Positions 8,296 to 16,802 of a stretch of DNA of 64,000 nt are shown here, one piece after another. The stretch comes from JBFMFR01 sp040752025. GTDB lineage: Bacteria; Chloroflexota; Anaerolineae; Anaerolineales; UBA4823. The stretch covers positions 124,001-188,000 of the forward strand of contig JBFMFR010000003.1 of assembly GCA_040752025.1 (NCBI GenBank), read 5' to 3'. Under the pieces are notes generated by a model, which was given only the letters and a program-made list of their open reading frames with translations, was not told where the DNA came from and ran no database searches. Position 1 is the stretch's first letter. Every line of letters begins with the position of its first letter. The position numbers and the translations under genes are program-made.

Positions 8296-9219
8296 TTACT
8301 GCGCCAGGTAGGAGTCAGCGTAGATGACCTTGTTGAGCAAGATCTGCGAGGTCTTCCAGATCGCCGCCTGGCGCGGGTCGCTCATGTCCACATCCTCGAT
8401 GGACGGTTCTTCCATCGCGGCGATGCGGTCGGCGATCTTCAGGTACAGCCGCCCGACCGGGTCGCTCTCGTCGCGCTCTTCGATCACGCGGATCACCTCG
8501 CCCTGCTCTTCGTCCATCGGGTTGGCGATCATCATCTGCAGGCCCACACCCATCAGCATCGCCAGGTAGACCCGGTTGATCAGCGAGCGGTTTTCGTTGG
8601 GCACCGCGTTGGAGACGTTCGACAGGCCCACCGAGATGTTCGGGGCCGGGTCCCAGGCGTACTGCAGGGTGCGCACGGCTTCGATCAGGTGCGGGCAGTA
8701 CTCCTGGCAGCCGGAGACAGTCAGCACCAGCGGGTCGATGATCAGGTTTTCCATGGGGTAGTCGATCTCCATCATGCGCGGGATCAGGGTTTCCACGGCG
8801 ATGTTGACCCGGTCGTCGGCAGCCACGGGGATGCCGGAGGTGCCCATGGTCAAGGCGATCAGGCGGGCGTTGTACTGCTTGGCCAGCAGCGGCACCTTCT
8901 CCAGGCGCTCCGGCTCGGCCGAAGTGGAGTTGATGATCGGCTGAGCCTTGGTGATCTTCTTAAGGCCGGCTTCGATGCCCAGGATGTTGGTGCTGTCGAA
9001 GCTCAGAGGCACGTCCACCACAGCTTCCACCGTTTCCACCATCCAGGGGAAGACCTCTTCCCAATCCTTCTTGCGCGGCCCCAGGTTCAAGTCCAGCGCC
9101 TGAGCGCCAGCCTCGACCTGCTTGATGGCCAGTTCCATGAAGAACTCGCGGTCCCTGTTCTTCAGGCCTTCCTTGACCTTTTCCGAGATAATATGAATAT
9201 TTTCGCCAATGATGTACAT
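8296..9219 (-). CDS. acsE: Methyl-THF:corrinoid iron-sulfur protein methyltransferase
   Basis: AcsE moves the methyl group of 5-methyl-THF onto Co(I) of the corrinoid iron-sulfur protein. The 307-residue chain is a DHPS-type TIM barrel with typical blocks: IIGENIHI at the start, ALDLNLGPRK, an NSTSAE segment, LIDPLVL and an NVSNAVPNEN asparagine/serine region that binds the pterin. Two starts are possible. The ATG at 9228 abuts the AAAAAGG ribosome site with no spacing, while the ATG at 9219 has normal spacing and gives MYIIGENIHI, which fits the family better, so I chose 9219. It lies between acsV and the MetV-MetF fusion in the same operon. Confidence 0.93.
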   Translation of the reverse strand: MYIIGENIHIISEKVKEGLKNRDREFFMELAIKQVEAGAQALDLNLGPRKKDWEEVFPWMVETVEAVVDVPLSFDSTNILGIEAGLKKITKAQPIINSTSAEPERLEKVPLLAKQYNARLIALTMGTSGIPVAADDRVNIAVETLIPRMMEIDYPMENLIIDPLVLTVSGCQEYCPHLIEAVRTLQYAWDPAPNISVGLSNVSNAVPNENRSLINRVYLAMLMGVGLQMMIANPMDEEQGEVIRVIEERDESDPVGRLYLKIADRIAAMEEPSIEDVDMSDPRQAAIWKTSQILLNKVIYADSYLAQ

Positions 9220-9250
9220 ATTTGCCATCCTTTTTCGATTTTATATCGGA

Positions 9251-9269
9251 GGGTGCACGCCGTGCACCC
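9251..9269. repeat. Perfect 9-bp inverted repeat in the acsV-acsE spacer
   Basis: The arms GGGTGCACG and CGTGCACCC flank a single C in the 73-nt spacer. A second GC-rich partial palindrome (GGCGCTCAGCGCGCC) follows toward acsV. No T-run follows, so this is not a clear terminator. It may be an mRNA-processing or stability hairpin, or an operator. Confidence 0.6.
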
Positions 9270-9302
9270 GTGTGTCTGAAGGCGCTCAGCGCGCCCGCGG
9301 GT

Positions 9303-11285
9303 TTATGCGCCGGGCTGGGTCTCGGCGTTCCCAAGTAAAGCCGCGGCCACGCTGGGGAAGCGCCCCAGGTCGGTGTGCGGCAGGAACAGCGCCGACATGA
9401 AAGCATCGTAGAAAGAATTGTCGGCGGATAATTCGATGTAGGTCATACGCGTGGCGATCTCGCCGATGCGCTGGCGCTGCCGGCGGTCCAGCAAGGCCCG
9501 GTAAGCGCCGCGCACCGAGGTATTGCCCAGGAATTGGAAACGATCCCAGGGCAGGTCGGGCAGCAAGCCGATCTGGATCGCCTTCTCGACGTTGATATAC
9601 TTGCCGAAGGAGCCGCCGATGAGCATCTGCTCGATCAGCTCCATCGGCACGCCCACGCTGTCTGCCAGCACGCTGTAACCGGCGTAGATGGCGCCCTTGG
9701 CGCGCAGCAGGTTGTCGATATCCACATGGGTGACAACGATATCCTTGCCATGGCCCGTCTCCTTGGCCCAGGCCAGCACGTACTCCCAGCCGTGCTCGCC
9801 ATCCCGCACGCGTTTGGACTTCAACTGCGTGTTCAAGTTGCCGGCCTTGTCCACCAGCCCGGTCATGAACATCTCACCCAGGAGAGAGATCAGCCCGCTG
9901 CCGCAGATGCCGCGCGGCTTGGTATTGCCAATCACCCGGTAAGTCGGCTCGAAAGTGCTCCCGTTGATCCAGGTTTCCTCGATGGCGCCCTGCGTGGCGC
10001 GCATGCCGCAAACCACGCCTGCCCCTTCGAAAGCCGGTCCCGCCGAGCAGGCGCAGGTCACCAGCCACTCGCGCGAGCCCAGCACGATCTCGCCGTTGGT
10101 GCCCACATCCATGAACAGGGTGACCTTGCTGGTATCATCCATGCCAGACGAGAGCACACCCGCGGTGATATCAGCGCCTACGTAGCTGGCCACGCCCGGC
10201 AGACAGTCTACCACCCCCTGCGGGTTGATGTGTATGCCCAGTTCACTGGCGACCAGCAGCGGGACATGGTTGGCGGCGGTGACGAAGGGGGTCAGGCGGA
10301 TGCTGACCGCCGGGATCTCCAGCAGCAGATGGATCATGGTGCTGTTGCCAGCAATCGTGGCCTTGACCACCTGCTCCGGACTGACCCGCTCTTCGAACTC
10401 ATCGAGGCTCTGGTTGTATTGCTGGCAGACCGTCTCGAGCAGGCGGTTGAGCGTATCCACCACCAGGCAGCGCATCTCCTCTTCGCCGCCATCCTTGCTG
10501 GCGTAGACGATGCGCGAGATGACGTCTTCACCGCGGGCGATCTGGCCGTTGTACTCCGAGGCTTGCGCTTTCACCTGGCCGGTCACCAGGTCGACCAGCC
10601 ACAAGGTGACCGTAGTGGTGCCGATGTCGATCGCCGCACCCCACAGGGGATCATCATCGTGACGCAGGCCGGGCAGCAAGTCTATGACACGCTCTTGCAA
10701 ATAGTTCCCGTCGGTGGTCTCTTCCACGTTCAAGATAGCCGTGACTTCCCAATCGCCAGCACGCAGCACCGCGCCCAGCTTGCGCAGCACGGGCAGCGAG
10801 ATCAGGGCGTTGGTGAAACCGGCCTGCTGGCGCAGCGCCGTCACCAGGCGGCTGAGATCGTCCGTCTGGTCGTCCATGCTGGGATGCGTCAGTTGCAGCC
10901 GCACCCGCCGTATGGTCTGGTCGTAGTTGTAGTCGTAGCCCTGCGGGACGCCGACTTCGCCGACGGTTTTGTCGGTGGTCAACCGGCGCTCGATCTTCTC
11001 CTGAGGTGGGATGAAGACAGTTGCGTCGCCTTCCACCACCGTCTGGCAAGCCAGGGCGTAGCCGTGCTCGATATCGGCCTGCGAAAGGCGCAACGCGCTG
11101 CGGCGGCGTACAGTCCCTTCCAACACCCGGACTGTACACCGTCCGCAGCGACCCTGCCCTCCGCAAGGTTGCATAATTTCGATGCCGGCCTGGCGCGCCG
11201 CATCTGCGATCAGCGCGCCCTCGGGAACCTGCACAGAGGCAGTCTTCCCATCCGGCATGGAGAAAATCACGTTACGTTCAGGCAT
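9303..11285 (-). CDS. acsV: Reductive activator of the corrinoid iron-sulfur protein (RACo type)
   Basis: RACo-type proteins use ATP to return accidentally oxidised Co(II) corrinoid protein to the active Co(I) state. The 660-residue chain starts with a plant-type 2Fe-2S ferredoxin domain with ligands in PCGGQGRCGRC and a later Cys in LACQT. A linker region follows, then a large ASKHA ATPase domain (DUF4445) with AIDIGTTTVTLWLVD, MDVGTNGEIVLG, GSGLI and GGSFGKYINVEKA. An in-frame GTG precedes the ATG at 11285; I use the ATG. It sits between acsC and acsE, the position expected for the CoFeSP activator, and is distinct from the shorter ASKHA protein at 19639-21294. Confidence 0.92.
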   Translation of the reverse strand: MPERNVIFSMPDGKTASVQVPEGALIADAARQAGIEIMQPCGGQGRCGRCTVRVLEGTVRRRSALRLSQADIEHGYALACQTVVEGDATVFIPPQEKIERRLTTDKTVGEVGVPQGYDYNYDQTIRRVRLQLTHPSMDDQTDDLSRLVTALRQQAGFTNALISLPVLRKLGAVLRAGDWEVTAILNVEETTDGNYLQERVIDLLPGLRHDDDPLWGAAIDIGTTTVTLWLVDLVTGQVKAQASEYNGQIARGEDVISRIVYASKDGGEEEMRCLVVDTLNRLLETVCQQYNQSLDEFEERVSPEQVVKATIAGNSTMIHLLLEIPAVSIRLTPFVTAANHVPLLVASELGIHINPQGVVDCLPGVASYVGADITAGVLSSGMDDTSKVTLFMDVGTNGEIVLGSREWLVTCACSAGPAFEGAGVVCGMRATQGAIEETWINGSTFEPTYRVIGNTKPRGICGSGLISLLGEMFMTGLVDKAGNLNTQLKSKRVRDGEHGWEYVLAWAKETGHGKDIVVTHVDIDNLLRAKGAIYAGYSVLADSVGVPMELIEQMLIGGSFGKYINVEKAIQIGLLPDLPWDRFQFLGNTSVRGAYRALLDRRQRQRIGEIATRMTYIELSADNSFYDAFMSALFLPHTDLGRFPSVAAALLGNAETQPGA

Positions 11286-11310
11286 CACACTGCAACGACC
11301 AGATCACGTT

Positions 11311-11330
11311 CGCCGGGGCGAGGCCCGGCG
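11311..11330. repeat. GC-rich hairpin in the acsC-acsV spacer
   Basis: The arms CGCCGGG and CCCGGCG flank a 6-nt loop. The 13-mer GGCGAGGCCCGGC inside it (11317-11329) recurs at 62778-62790, in both cases a few bases before a CACAAA/TTACAAA string, so it may belong to a dispersed GC-rich repeat. Confidence 0.5.
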
Positions 11331-11340
11331 ACTCCACGGT

Positions 11341-12660
11341 TTACAAAGCCTGCTTCATGAACTTGGGCAGGTCCACAGCCTCGCGCGGGCCGACGCGGAT
11401 CTCCCAATCTGGCATTTCGCCTTCCAGTTCGCCAGACAGCACCGCTACATGCCCGGGCAGCACGACGCGCTTACGGCTGACCTTGTCGGCCACATCGAAC
11501 TCTTTGATCGACTTGGCGATGCGCTCGGCGTCGAACTTGCCAGCCGCCCAGGCGGTCAGCACGCTCATGCCTTCGGCGTCGGTAACCAGCAGCCAGGCGG
11601 GCAGGCCCGAGCCTTCCACCTCGTTGGCCACGCTGAAGTAGGTAATGCTGAAGTTGGTGGTCACCAACACCGGGTCTTCCGGCTTCGGGTTATTGATCTC
11701 GTAAATGCCAGGCTGCACCTGGATCGGCTTTTGCGGGTCGGTGTAGATATTCTGGCGCAGCACCAGCAGCGGGTAAACCAGCTCCGGGGCAAAGTGATCC
11801 AGCACAATGAAGCCGGCGTACTTGGCAATGGCCTGCGCGGCGCTCTCCGGGGTGGTCGGGAAGGCCAGCATGGGGAAGCCCAGCGGACGGAAGTTCTTCT
11901 TCAACGCCAGGCGGCGCAATTGCGTGCTCATCGCCAGGGACTGGCCCAGGCTCAGCCCGGCCAGGTTGAGCACCATATCTTCGATGCCCTTGGCCTTGAT
12001 CTTTTCGGTCAGTTCGGCCATCTCGTCCAGCGTAGGCGCAGACAGCGCCAGAGCGGCTTTGGACCCCGCCGCCAGGGAAGCCATCGCCTCCCAATTGCCG
12101 GCATCTGCGGTGCAGATCAGGGCGGTTTCGCCCGCCAGCGCATCCAACCCGGCCTTGAGCACCGCCGGATCGCCGCCCACCAGGATCAGCGGTCGTTTGG
12201 AAACCTGGCGCACAGCCTTCACCGCTTCAGCGAAGCGCCCAGCGTCACCGCTGGCAGCCTCGACGGCGAAACCATCCAGGGTCAAATCGATGCCCACGTA
12301 GTTGGTCGAATAAGCTTCGGCTGGAGCTACTGCGGCTTTGATCGCCTCGGGGCCATCCACGTCGCGCACCTTGACGAACAAACCCGGTTTGTTATAGAAG
12401 GTTTTTTCGTGGCGGAAAAGCACCACCTCGTTGCCAGCCTTCGCTTCGTGCCCGTCAGACTTGAGCGCCACCAGGCGGATCGGCGGGGCAGCCGATTCGG
12501 CCAGTTGCGCTTTGGATGCATCGCTAACGTAAGGGCACAGCGAAAGCTCCACCTGCTTAGCAGCCAGTTTCATGGCGAAAGCCAGGCAGGTCGGGAAACC
12601 ACACTCTTTGCAGTTGGTTTGGGGTAATAATTTATAGATTTGAATACCAGACAGAGCCAT
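11341..12660 (-). CDS. acsC: Corrinoid iron-sulfur protein, large (gamma) subunit
   Basis: This subunit carries the 4Fe-4S cluster and, with AcsD, the cobamide that shuttles the methyl group from AcsE to acetyl-CoA synthase. The 439-residue chain opens with the cluster motif TNCKECGFPTC followed by a further Cys in LSLCPYV (about residues 16-45). A TIM-barrel region follows, then a C-terminal cobamide-binding Rossmann-like region (SGLPAWLLVTDAEGMSVLTAW). Ribosome site CGGAGGT lies 7 nt before the ATG. It follows acsD in the operon across a 92-nt spacer that holds a perfect hairpin. Confidence 0.95.
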   Translation of the reverse strand: MALSGIQIYKLLPQTNCKECGFPTCLAFAMKLAAKQVELSLCPYVSDASKAQLAESAAPPIRLVALKSDGHEAKAGNEVVLFRHEKTFYNKPGLFVKVRDVDGPEAIKAAVAPAEAYSTNYVGIDLTLDGFAVEAASGDAGRFAEAVKAVRQVSKRPLILVGGDPAVLKAGLDALAGETALICTADAGNWEAMASLAAGSKAALALSAPTLDEMAELTEKIKAKGIEDMVLNLAGLSLGQSLAMSTQLRRLALKKNFRPLGFPMLAFPTTPESAAQAIAKYAGFIVLDHFAPELVYPLLVLRQNIYTDPQKPIQVQPGIYEINNPKPEDPVLVTTNFSITYFSVANEVEGSGLPAWLLVTDAEGMSVLTAWAAGKFDAERIAKSIKEFDVADKVSRKRVVLPGHVAVLSGELEGEMPDWEIRVGPREAVDLPKFMKQAL

Positions 12661-12709
12661 ATCTCGACCTCCGTATCTGAGTGAATAGATTCCAGGCTAA
12701 GGCCAATCC

Positions 12710-12742
12710 AGAAATTGGATTTTTGCTAAAAATCCAATTTCT
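12710..12742. repeat. Perfect 15-bp hairpin in the acsD-acsC spacer (REP-like family)
   Basis: The arms AGAAATTGGATTTTT (12710-12724) and AAAAATCCAATTTCT (12728-12742) pair perfectly around GCT. Its framework (AGAAA, then variable stem bases, then TTTTT) is shared with the hairpin at 55477-55511, and every stem difference between the two is compensated on the other arm. No T-run follows in the operon direction, so a terminator role is unlikely. Confidence 0.8.
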
Positions 12743-12752
12743 CTCTGGCGAG

Positions 12753-13718
12753 CTACGCCACTGCCATCAGCTCTTCGATGGCGGCCTTGACGCGCTGCAC
12801 GCTCTGCGGGTGGCGCAAGACAATGATATCGGCGCCCGACTCGAGCAGCGTAATCGCCGTCAGCGTCTCCCAGTTGATCGAGCGCTGCATCCAGTCGCCC
12901 CACGACTCGGGCACGCCCTCGTTCACCTTGGCCTCTTTGGTCTTCCAGGCCTCGAAGCCGGGCGTGACCAGCATGGGAAGCTGCGTCATCGCATCGCCCT
13001 GCAGAGCCGCCAGGCGCAGGCGCTCCATGGACGAATAGCCATACTCGATGCCGTAACCCAGCGCGCCGGTGGTGGGATCCATGATGATGCGATCCAAGGG
13101 CATGCCCATGTCGCTGATCAGGATGTTCAACTGCTTGGCCAGGTTGACGTCCATGGGCGTGCGAGCGTTCACCAGGTGCCCGTTGGCCATGGCCGTGGCG
13201 ACAATCGTGCGATAGTTTTTATCCTCGCAGATTCCCAGCAGCAGGCGCTCGCCCTTGGTGGCCTCGGCCACCGCCACCAGCAGATCATTATCCACCTGGG
13301 CCTGGCCAGGTCCGAAGACGATCAGCGGCAGCCCGCTGGCAGCCAGGACGGATTTGACCACGTCCACAGCGCCCTGCGGGGTGAGCGGGTTCCCCGCTGC
13401 GTCCGTCAGGCTCAACTGGAGCTGGAGCACATCCGCCCCGGCCGCCTCAGCCGCCTTGGCCCACTGCACCGGATCAGTGACCACCTCGCCCCAGGTCTGC
13501 AACAACAGCGGCGACCAATCCTCGGGGCGGCAATCCTTGATCTCCACAGCGACCACCGGGCGGTGGGGCATAGGGTTCTCGAAGTGCATGAAGGGCAGCG
13601 TTTTTTCGCCGCCCACAGTCACCACCTGGGTGCGCGTGCCACCATCAGCAGCCATTGCTCCCAGGGTGACTTCCCGGACAGTGCCGGGCCATTTATCCAC
13701 AGGAATTTCTATTGGCAT
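12753..13718 (-). CDS. acsD: Corrinoid iron-sulfur protein, small (delta) subunit
   Basis: This is the TIM-barrel partner of AcsC that helps hold the cobamide and docks with AcsE and acetyl-CoA synthase. The 321-residue protein shows the usual CdhD/AcsD blocks: IPVDKWPGTVREVTLGA near the N-terminus, MHFENPMPHRP, DVLQLQLSLTDAAG, MDPTTGALGYGIEY and ESGADIIVLRHPQSV near the end. Length fits the family. A strong ribosome site (AAAGGAG) precedes the ATG. It lies between the CBS-domain gene and acsC. Confidence 0.95.
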   Translation of the reverse strand: MPIEIPVDKWPGTVREVTLGAMAADGGTRTQVVTVGGEKTLPFMHFENPMPHRPVVAVEIKDCRPEDWSPLLLQTWGEVVTDPVQWAKAAEAAGADVLQLQLSLTDAAGNPLTPQGAVDVVKSVLAASGLPLIVFGPGQAQVDNDLLVAVAEATKGERLLLGICEDKNYRTIVATAMANGHLVNARTPMDVNLAKQLNILISDMGMPLDRIIMDPTTGALGYGIEYGYSSMERLRLAALQGDAMTQLPMLVTPGFEAWKTKEAKVNEGVPESWGDWMQRSINWETLTAITLLESGADIIVLRHPQSVQRVKAAIEELMAVA

Positions 13719-13771
13719 AGTTTTCTCCTTTTTTGACAGCCTCTCCAGTCACATACCTGGTTCGAAGTCAT

Positions 13772-13787
13772 GCGGAACTTGTTCCGC
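13772..13787. repeat. Inverted repeat, acs-spacer family (copy 2)
   Basis: GCGGAACTTGTTCCGC has 7-bp arms around TT. It lies in the 69-nt spacer between the CBS gene and acsD and directly abuts the CBS stop codon at 13788-13790. Confidence 0.75.
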
Positions 13788-14336
13788 CTATGATTGACGC
13801 AGATTGCGGCTGCGCGCCGCCTCACGCCGTTGGATAAAGGTCTCCAGCGGCGACTGGCGTTCGGCGTGCATGCCCAGGTCGCGCAATTCTTCCCGGTCAC
13901 GCGCCGCCATGTGGCGCAAAATATGCTGGTAGGTGATCATCGCAGCCGGGTATTCGATGCCGCCAGAATGGTGCACCAGGAACAATGCCCTGACCCCATT
14001 ATCCTGCATGATCTGAGCCGCCGCCGCCAGGGGGATATCCGGAGGCGCCTGCACCATGCCATCGCGCATGATCTGCTCAGCAGTCAGCGACTGCCCTTGT
14101 GGATGGGCGTAGGCGCGCACCAGGTCCTCCTGGCTGACCACGCCCAGGGCGTGCCCATCCGCAGGGTTCAGCACCACCACGGCCTCCAGGCCTCTCTCGA
14201 CAAAAAAACGGGCGATATCCGCCAGGGGGGTTTCCGGCGCGCAGGTAGGCACCCCAACAGTCATCAAGTCTCTGACCAGCACCGGAGCGCGGCCAGGGCT
14301 TCCTGCACTTGTTCCTTCGAAACGGGTTTCGCCCAT
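13788..14336 (-). CDS. Two-CBS-domain protein inside the acs operon
   Basis: The 182-residue protein contains a pair of CBS motifs (about residues 20-75 and 85-145), each with the usual RDLMT/EQIMRDGM opening. A C-terminal tail rich in Arg and Glu follows. CBS pairs bind adenosine-type ligands such as AMP, ATP or S-adenosylmethionine and often regulate enzymes or transporters. There is no fused catalytic domain. I chose the ATG at 14336 (MGETRFEG) with GGAAG just upstream over a TTG at 14372. It lies between acsB and acsD, so a role in tuning acetyl-CoA synthesis to energy state or SAM is an inference from position only. Confidence 0.88.
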   Translation of the reverse strand: MGETRFEGTSAGSPGRAPVLVRDLMTVGVPTCAPETPLADIARFFVERGLEAVVVLNPADGHALGVVSQEDLVRAYAHPQGQSLTAEQIMRDGMVQAPPDIPLAAAAQIMQDNGVRALFLVHHSGGIEYPAAMITYQHILRHMAARDREELRDLGMHAERQSPLETFIQRREAARSRNLRQS

Positions 14337-14417
14337 TGTAACTTCCGAACGAAGTCGTTCCACCTTTCCCAATCGGACAGCCAGGGGCCGGTTCTTCGCC
14401 GCCTCCTGGCTGCCAAT

Positions 14418-14452
14418 CGGAACTTCCTGTTCCGCCGTTCGGCCCTGTTCCG
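14418..14452. repeat. Inverted repeat, acs-spacer family (copy 3, with a second partial unit)
   Basis: CGGAACTTCCTGTTCCGC at 14418-14435 is identical to copy 1. It is followed by a partial unit, CGTTCGGCCCTGTTCCGC, to 14452. Together they fill most of the acsB to CBS spacer, ending 3 nt before the acsB stop. Confidence 0.75.
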
Positions 14453-14455
14453 CAC

Positions 14456-16744
14456 TCAGAACATCGGGTCCATGACCAGGGTTGGGTGATTGTGCTCTTC
14501 CATCCAGGCCAGCAGCTCATCGACCGTGCTGGCGCTGCGCTCATCGGCGATCTTCTCGATCAGTTCGGGGTCGCCTTCGCGCTGCGCTACCGCTTTGAAT
14601 TCTTCAGCCATGCTTTCCTTCAACACGCTGCTCATCCACACCACGCGCTTGAAGCCGCCATCGGCCGAGATGAACTTCGGGCTGATCAGGTAGAACTTGC
14701 CCACGCCCATCACGCCCGGCGTCTGCAAACCGCCGCCGGCGATGCCCGCCAGCGTGCTGAAAGTCATCCCTGCCGGCGTCATGCTCGGGTCTTCACGGCT
14801 CACCACCATCACCCCGTTGGCCTCCGGGATCAACATCACGATGCACTCGAAGCAGCCACAGGCGGTCATGGGGTTCTCCATGATCGAATACATGGAAACT
14901 TCCTCAACCACGCCGTGCGAGCCGACCTTGGCGTAATCGTTGGTGCCGGTCCAGTAACCCTTGGCCGGGTCGATCACCTTGCCCAGCTTGATCGGCTGGT
15001 TGGGGCCGGTGGGGTTGATACTGAACGAAGCCTTGCAGTCCAGCCAGTTGTACGCCCCGCACAGGCCCAGGCGCTCCGGGCTGACCACGCACACGTGGTT
15101 GGGAGCGAAAGACTGGCACAGCGTGCAGGAATAGAACTCTTCGACCTTGTTGTCGGTCAGGTCGGCCAGGCGTTTGTTACGAAAATCATAGGCCTGGCGC
15201 GCCTTCCCCAACCAATCATGGAGTTTGTCCGGGTCGGTGTAGACCGTCACCTGCACCTTGTCCACAATCGCGCCGAAGTCAGTCTTGAAGCGGGCGTGCA
15301 GGATCTTGCCGAAGTGCTCCAGGTTGAAACCCTTATCGGCAGCCGCGTTGGAAATACGGATCCAGGCGATGTCGCGCTGGCCGATGTGCTGGATGCCCGA
15401 GGCCCCGTTGACGAAGTAGTGGATCTGGCGCTCCAGCACCGGTTCGAAGTCCTCTTGCATCTGCCGCCCGGCCACCTGGACGACAATGCCCATATCCATG
15501 TGACCCTGGGCCGGGATCGCCTCGAAGTTCGGACCGACCACTTCCACCTTGCCGTCCACGACCTCGTCCAGGGGAGCCATGTGCAGGTACTCGAAGCAGC
15601 GCGAGTTCTTGCCGCCGAACTCGACGCGCATGTCGGCCTTGCGCACCACTTCGCCTTCGAAGGCCGAGCCGTAAGGCACCGGCACCGGCACGTCGGCCAC
15701 TTTGACCTTCACGCCGCGCACCTCGATGCACTTCTGCACCAGGCGCTCGGCGCGCTCCAGGTCGTCCTGCCCGTCGATCTCTTCGAAAGGCATGCTCACC
15801 ACGTGCTCGTAGCGCGTCACGCCGGTCGGCAGGATCTCGGGGATCACCGTATCGGCGATCACCGGGAAGCCGAAGTTGATCGCCCCGGCGGCCGCGGCGT
15901 ATTTCAAGTCATCGACTTCGCCCAGCGCCAGCACGAAGGCAAACACACGCTCGCGGTTGTACATCAAGATGTCGCGCCCCTGCCCGCCCTTCATGCCGCC
16001 GAAAGTCAGCGCCGAGCGTGTGGCGAAGCCCAGCGCGTAGATGGCGCTGATCGTGTCCGTGCCGAACGGCACCGTGTAGGTGTCGTAGCCCAGCTCGACG
16101 CCCTCTTCCATCAACTGGTGGATGATGCTGCGCCCGTTCACATTCCCCGACAGGAACGTCAGGATATTGCGGCGCTGCAGTTCGCGCACGATCTTGACCG
16201 CCACCTCGTTGGACTTGGCCGCCCCTACGATGGCGGCGAAGCCCGGCATACGCCCGTCCACGAGCTGGATTCCCCACGAGCGCAGTTGGATGTCGTCAAT
16301 CGGCCCGTTCAGGTGCCCGTCCAGGCCGTTCCCACCCGCCCCGTTGTCGGGACTGGTAAAGGCCGTGCCGCCCGCCAGTTGGAAGCCGGGCATCGGCTCG
16401 GGCTGTAAATTGTAAACGTAACGGATCGCCTCGATCGCCTCGGCCGCGAACAGCGTCGCCATGCCGCTGTCCAGAGTCTCGCCCAGGTAAGGCGTCCAGT
16501 GTTTCTGCGAAGGCACCGGGTGCAGCAGTTCGCGCGCCTGCTTGAGGATGGGCTGCAACTGGCCCAGCGTTTCCACAGATTGACCGGTCATCCCCAGGGT
16601 GAGCGGCAGGTAATAAGCCGTGTTGGGGAAGCCGATCTTGGTGTCTGGCCCTTTCTCTGCCAGGGCCTTTTGTAACATCAGTTCGGCCTCGATGACCAGC
16701 GAGTTCGCCCCGCGGATCGCTCGAGTAGCAATGTAACGTGACAT
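14456..16744 (-). CDS. acsB: Acetyl-CoA synthase (alpha subunit of CODH/ACS)
   Basis: AcsB condenses CO, a methyl group and CoA to acetyl-CoA at the Ni-Ni-4Fe4S A-cluster. In this 762-residue chain the A-cluster motifs are intact: CTLCQSFAPNHVC followed by LGLCGAYNWLDC (about residues 535-575) and the Cys-Gly-Cys metal site in ACGCFEC near 631. Length is close to the bacterial AcsB family (about 730). The ATG at 16744 (MSRYIATRAIRG) has AAGGAG 8 nt upstream. An upstream in-frame extension to 16795 is translated from the repeat at 16757-16793 and is rejected. It lies 58 nt downstream of the CO dehydrogenase gene. Confidence 0.96.
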   Translation of the reverse strand: MSRYIATRAIRGANSLVIEAELMLQKALAEKGPDTKIGFPNTAYYLPLTLGMTGQSVETLGQLQPILKQARELLHPVPSQKHWTPYLGETLDSGMATLFAAEAIEAIRYVYNLQPEPMPGFQLAGGTAFTSPDNGAGGNGLDGHLNGPIDDIQLRSWGIQLVDGRMPGFAAIVGAAKSNEVAVKIVRELQRRNILTFLSGNVNGRSIIHQLMEEGVELGYDTYTVPFGTDTISAIYALGFATRSALTFGGMKGGQGRDILMYNRERVFAFVLALGEVDDLKYAAAAGAINFGFPVIADTVIPEILPTGVTRYEHVVSMPFEEIDGQDDLERAERLVQKCIEVRGVKVKVADVPVPVPYGSAFEGEVVRKADMRVEFGGKNSRCFEYLHMAPLDEVVDGKVEVVGPNFEAIPAQGHMDMGIVVQVAGRQMQEDFEPVLERQIHYFVNGASGIQHIGQRDIAWIRISNAAADKGFNLEHFGKILHARFKTDFGAIVDKVQVTVYTDPDKLHDWLGKARQAYDFRNKRLADLTDNKVEEFYSCTLCQSFAPNHVCVVSPERLGLCGAYNWLDCKASFSINPTGPNQPIKLGKVIDPAKGYWTGTNDYAKVGSHGVVEEVSMYSIMENPMTACGCFECIVMLIPEANGVMVVSREDPSMTPAGMTFSTLAGIAGGGLQTPGVMGVGKFYLISPKFISADGGFKRVVWMSSVLKESMAEEFKAVAQREGDPELIEKIADERSASTVDELLAWMEEHNHPTLVMDPMF

Positions 16745-16756
16745 AAGTAAACTCCT

Positions 16757-16793
16757 TCGGAACTTCTGAACGTGAACGTAGCCGTTGTTCCGC
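16757..16793. repeat. Inverted repeat, acs-spacer family (long variant)
   Basis: This variant starts TTCGGAACTTCTGAACG and ends GTAGCCGTTGTTCCGC. It has the same GGAAC/GTTCC ends as the short copies but a longer centre. It occupies the cooS to acsB spacer. A closely related long variant lies at 19689-19733. Confidence 0.65.
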
Positions 16794-16802
16794 AATTTTC
16801 AG

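Noticed and set aside
9534..11360. Plus-strand 608-codon frame over acsV
   Set aside because: Antisense shadow of a gene with intact 2Fe-2S and ASKHA motifs.
12710..12742. Terminator between acsD and acsC
   Set aside because: The stem is strong, but no T-run follows in the operon direction and acsC needs to be co-expressed with acsD.
14486..16408. Plus-strand 640-codon frame over acsB
   Set aside because: Antisense shadow with no domain features; acsB has all A-cluster Cys.
16745..16795. Longer acsB start
   Set aside because: The extension is translated from the inverted-repeat element and lacks a ribosome site, while AAGGAG precedes the ATG at 16744.
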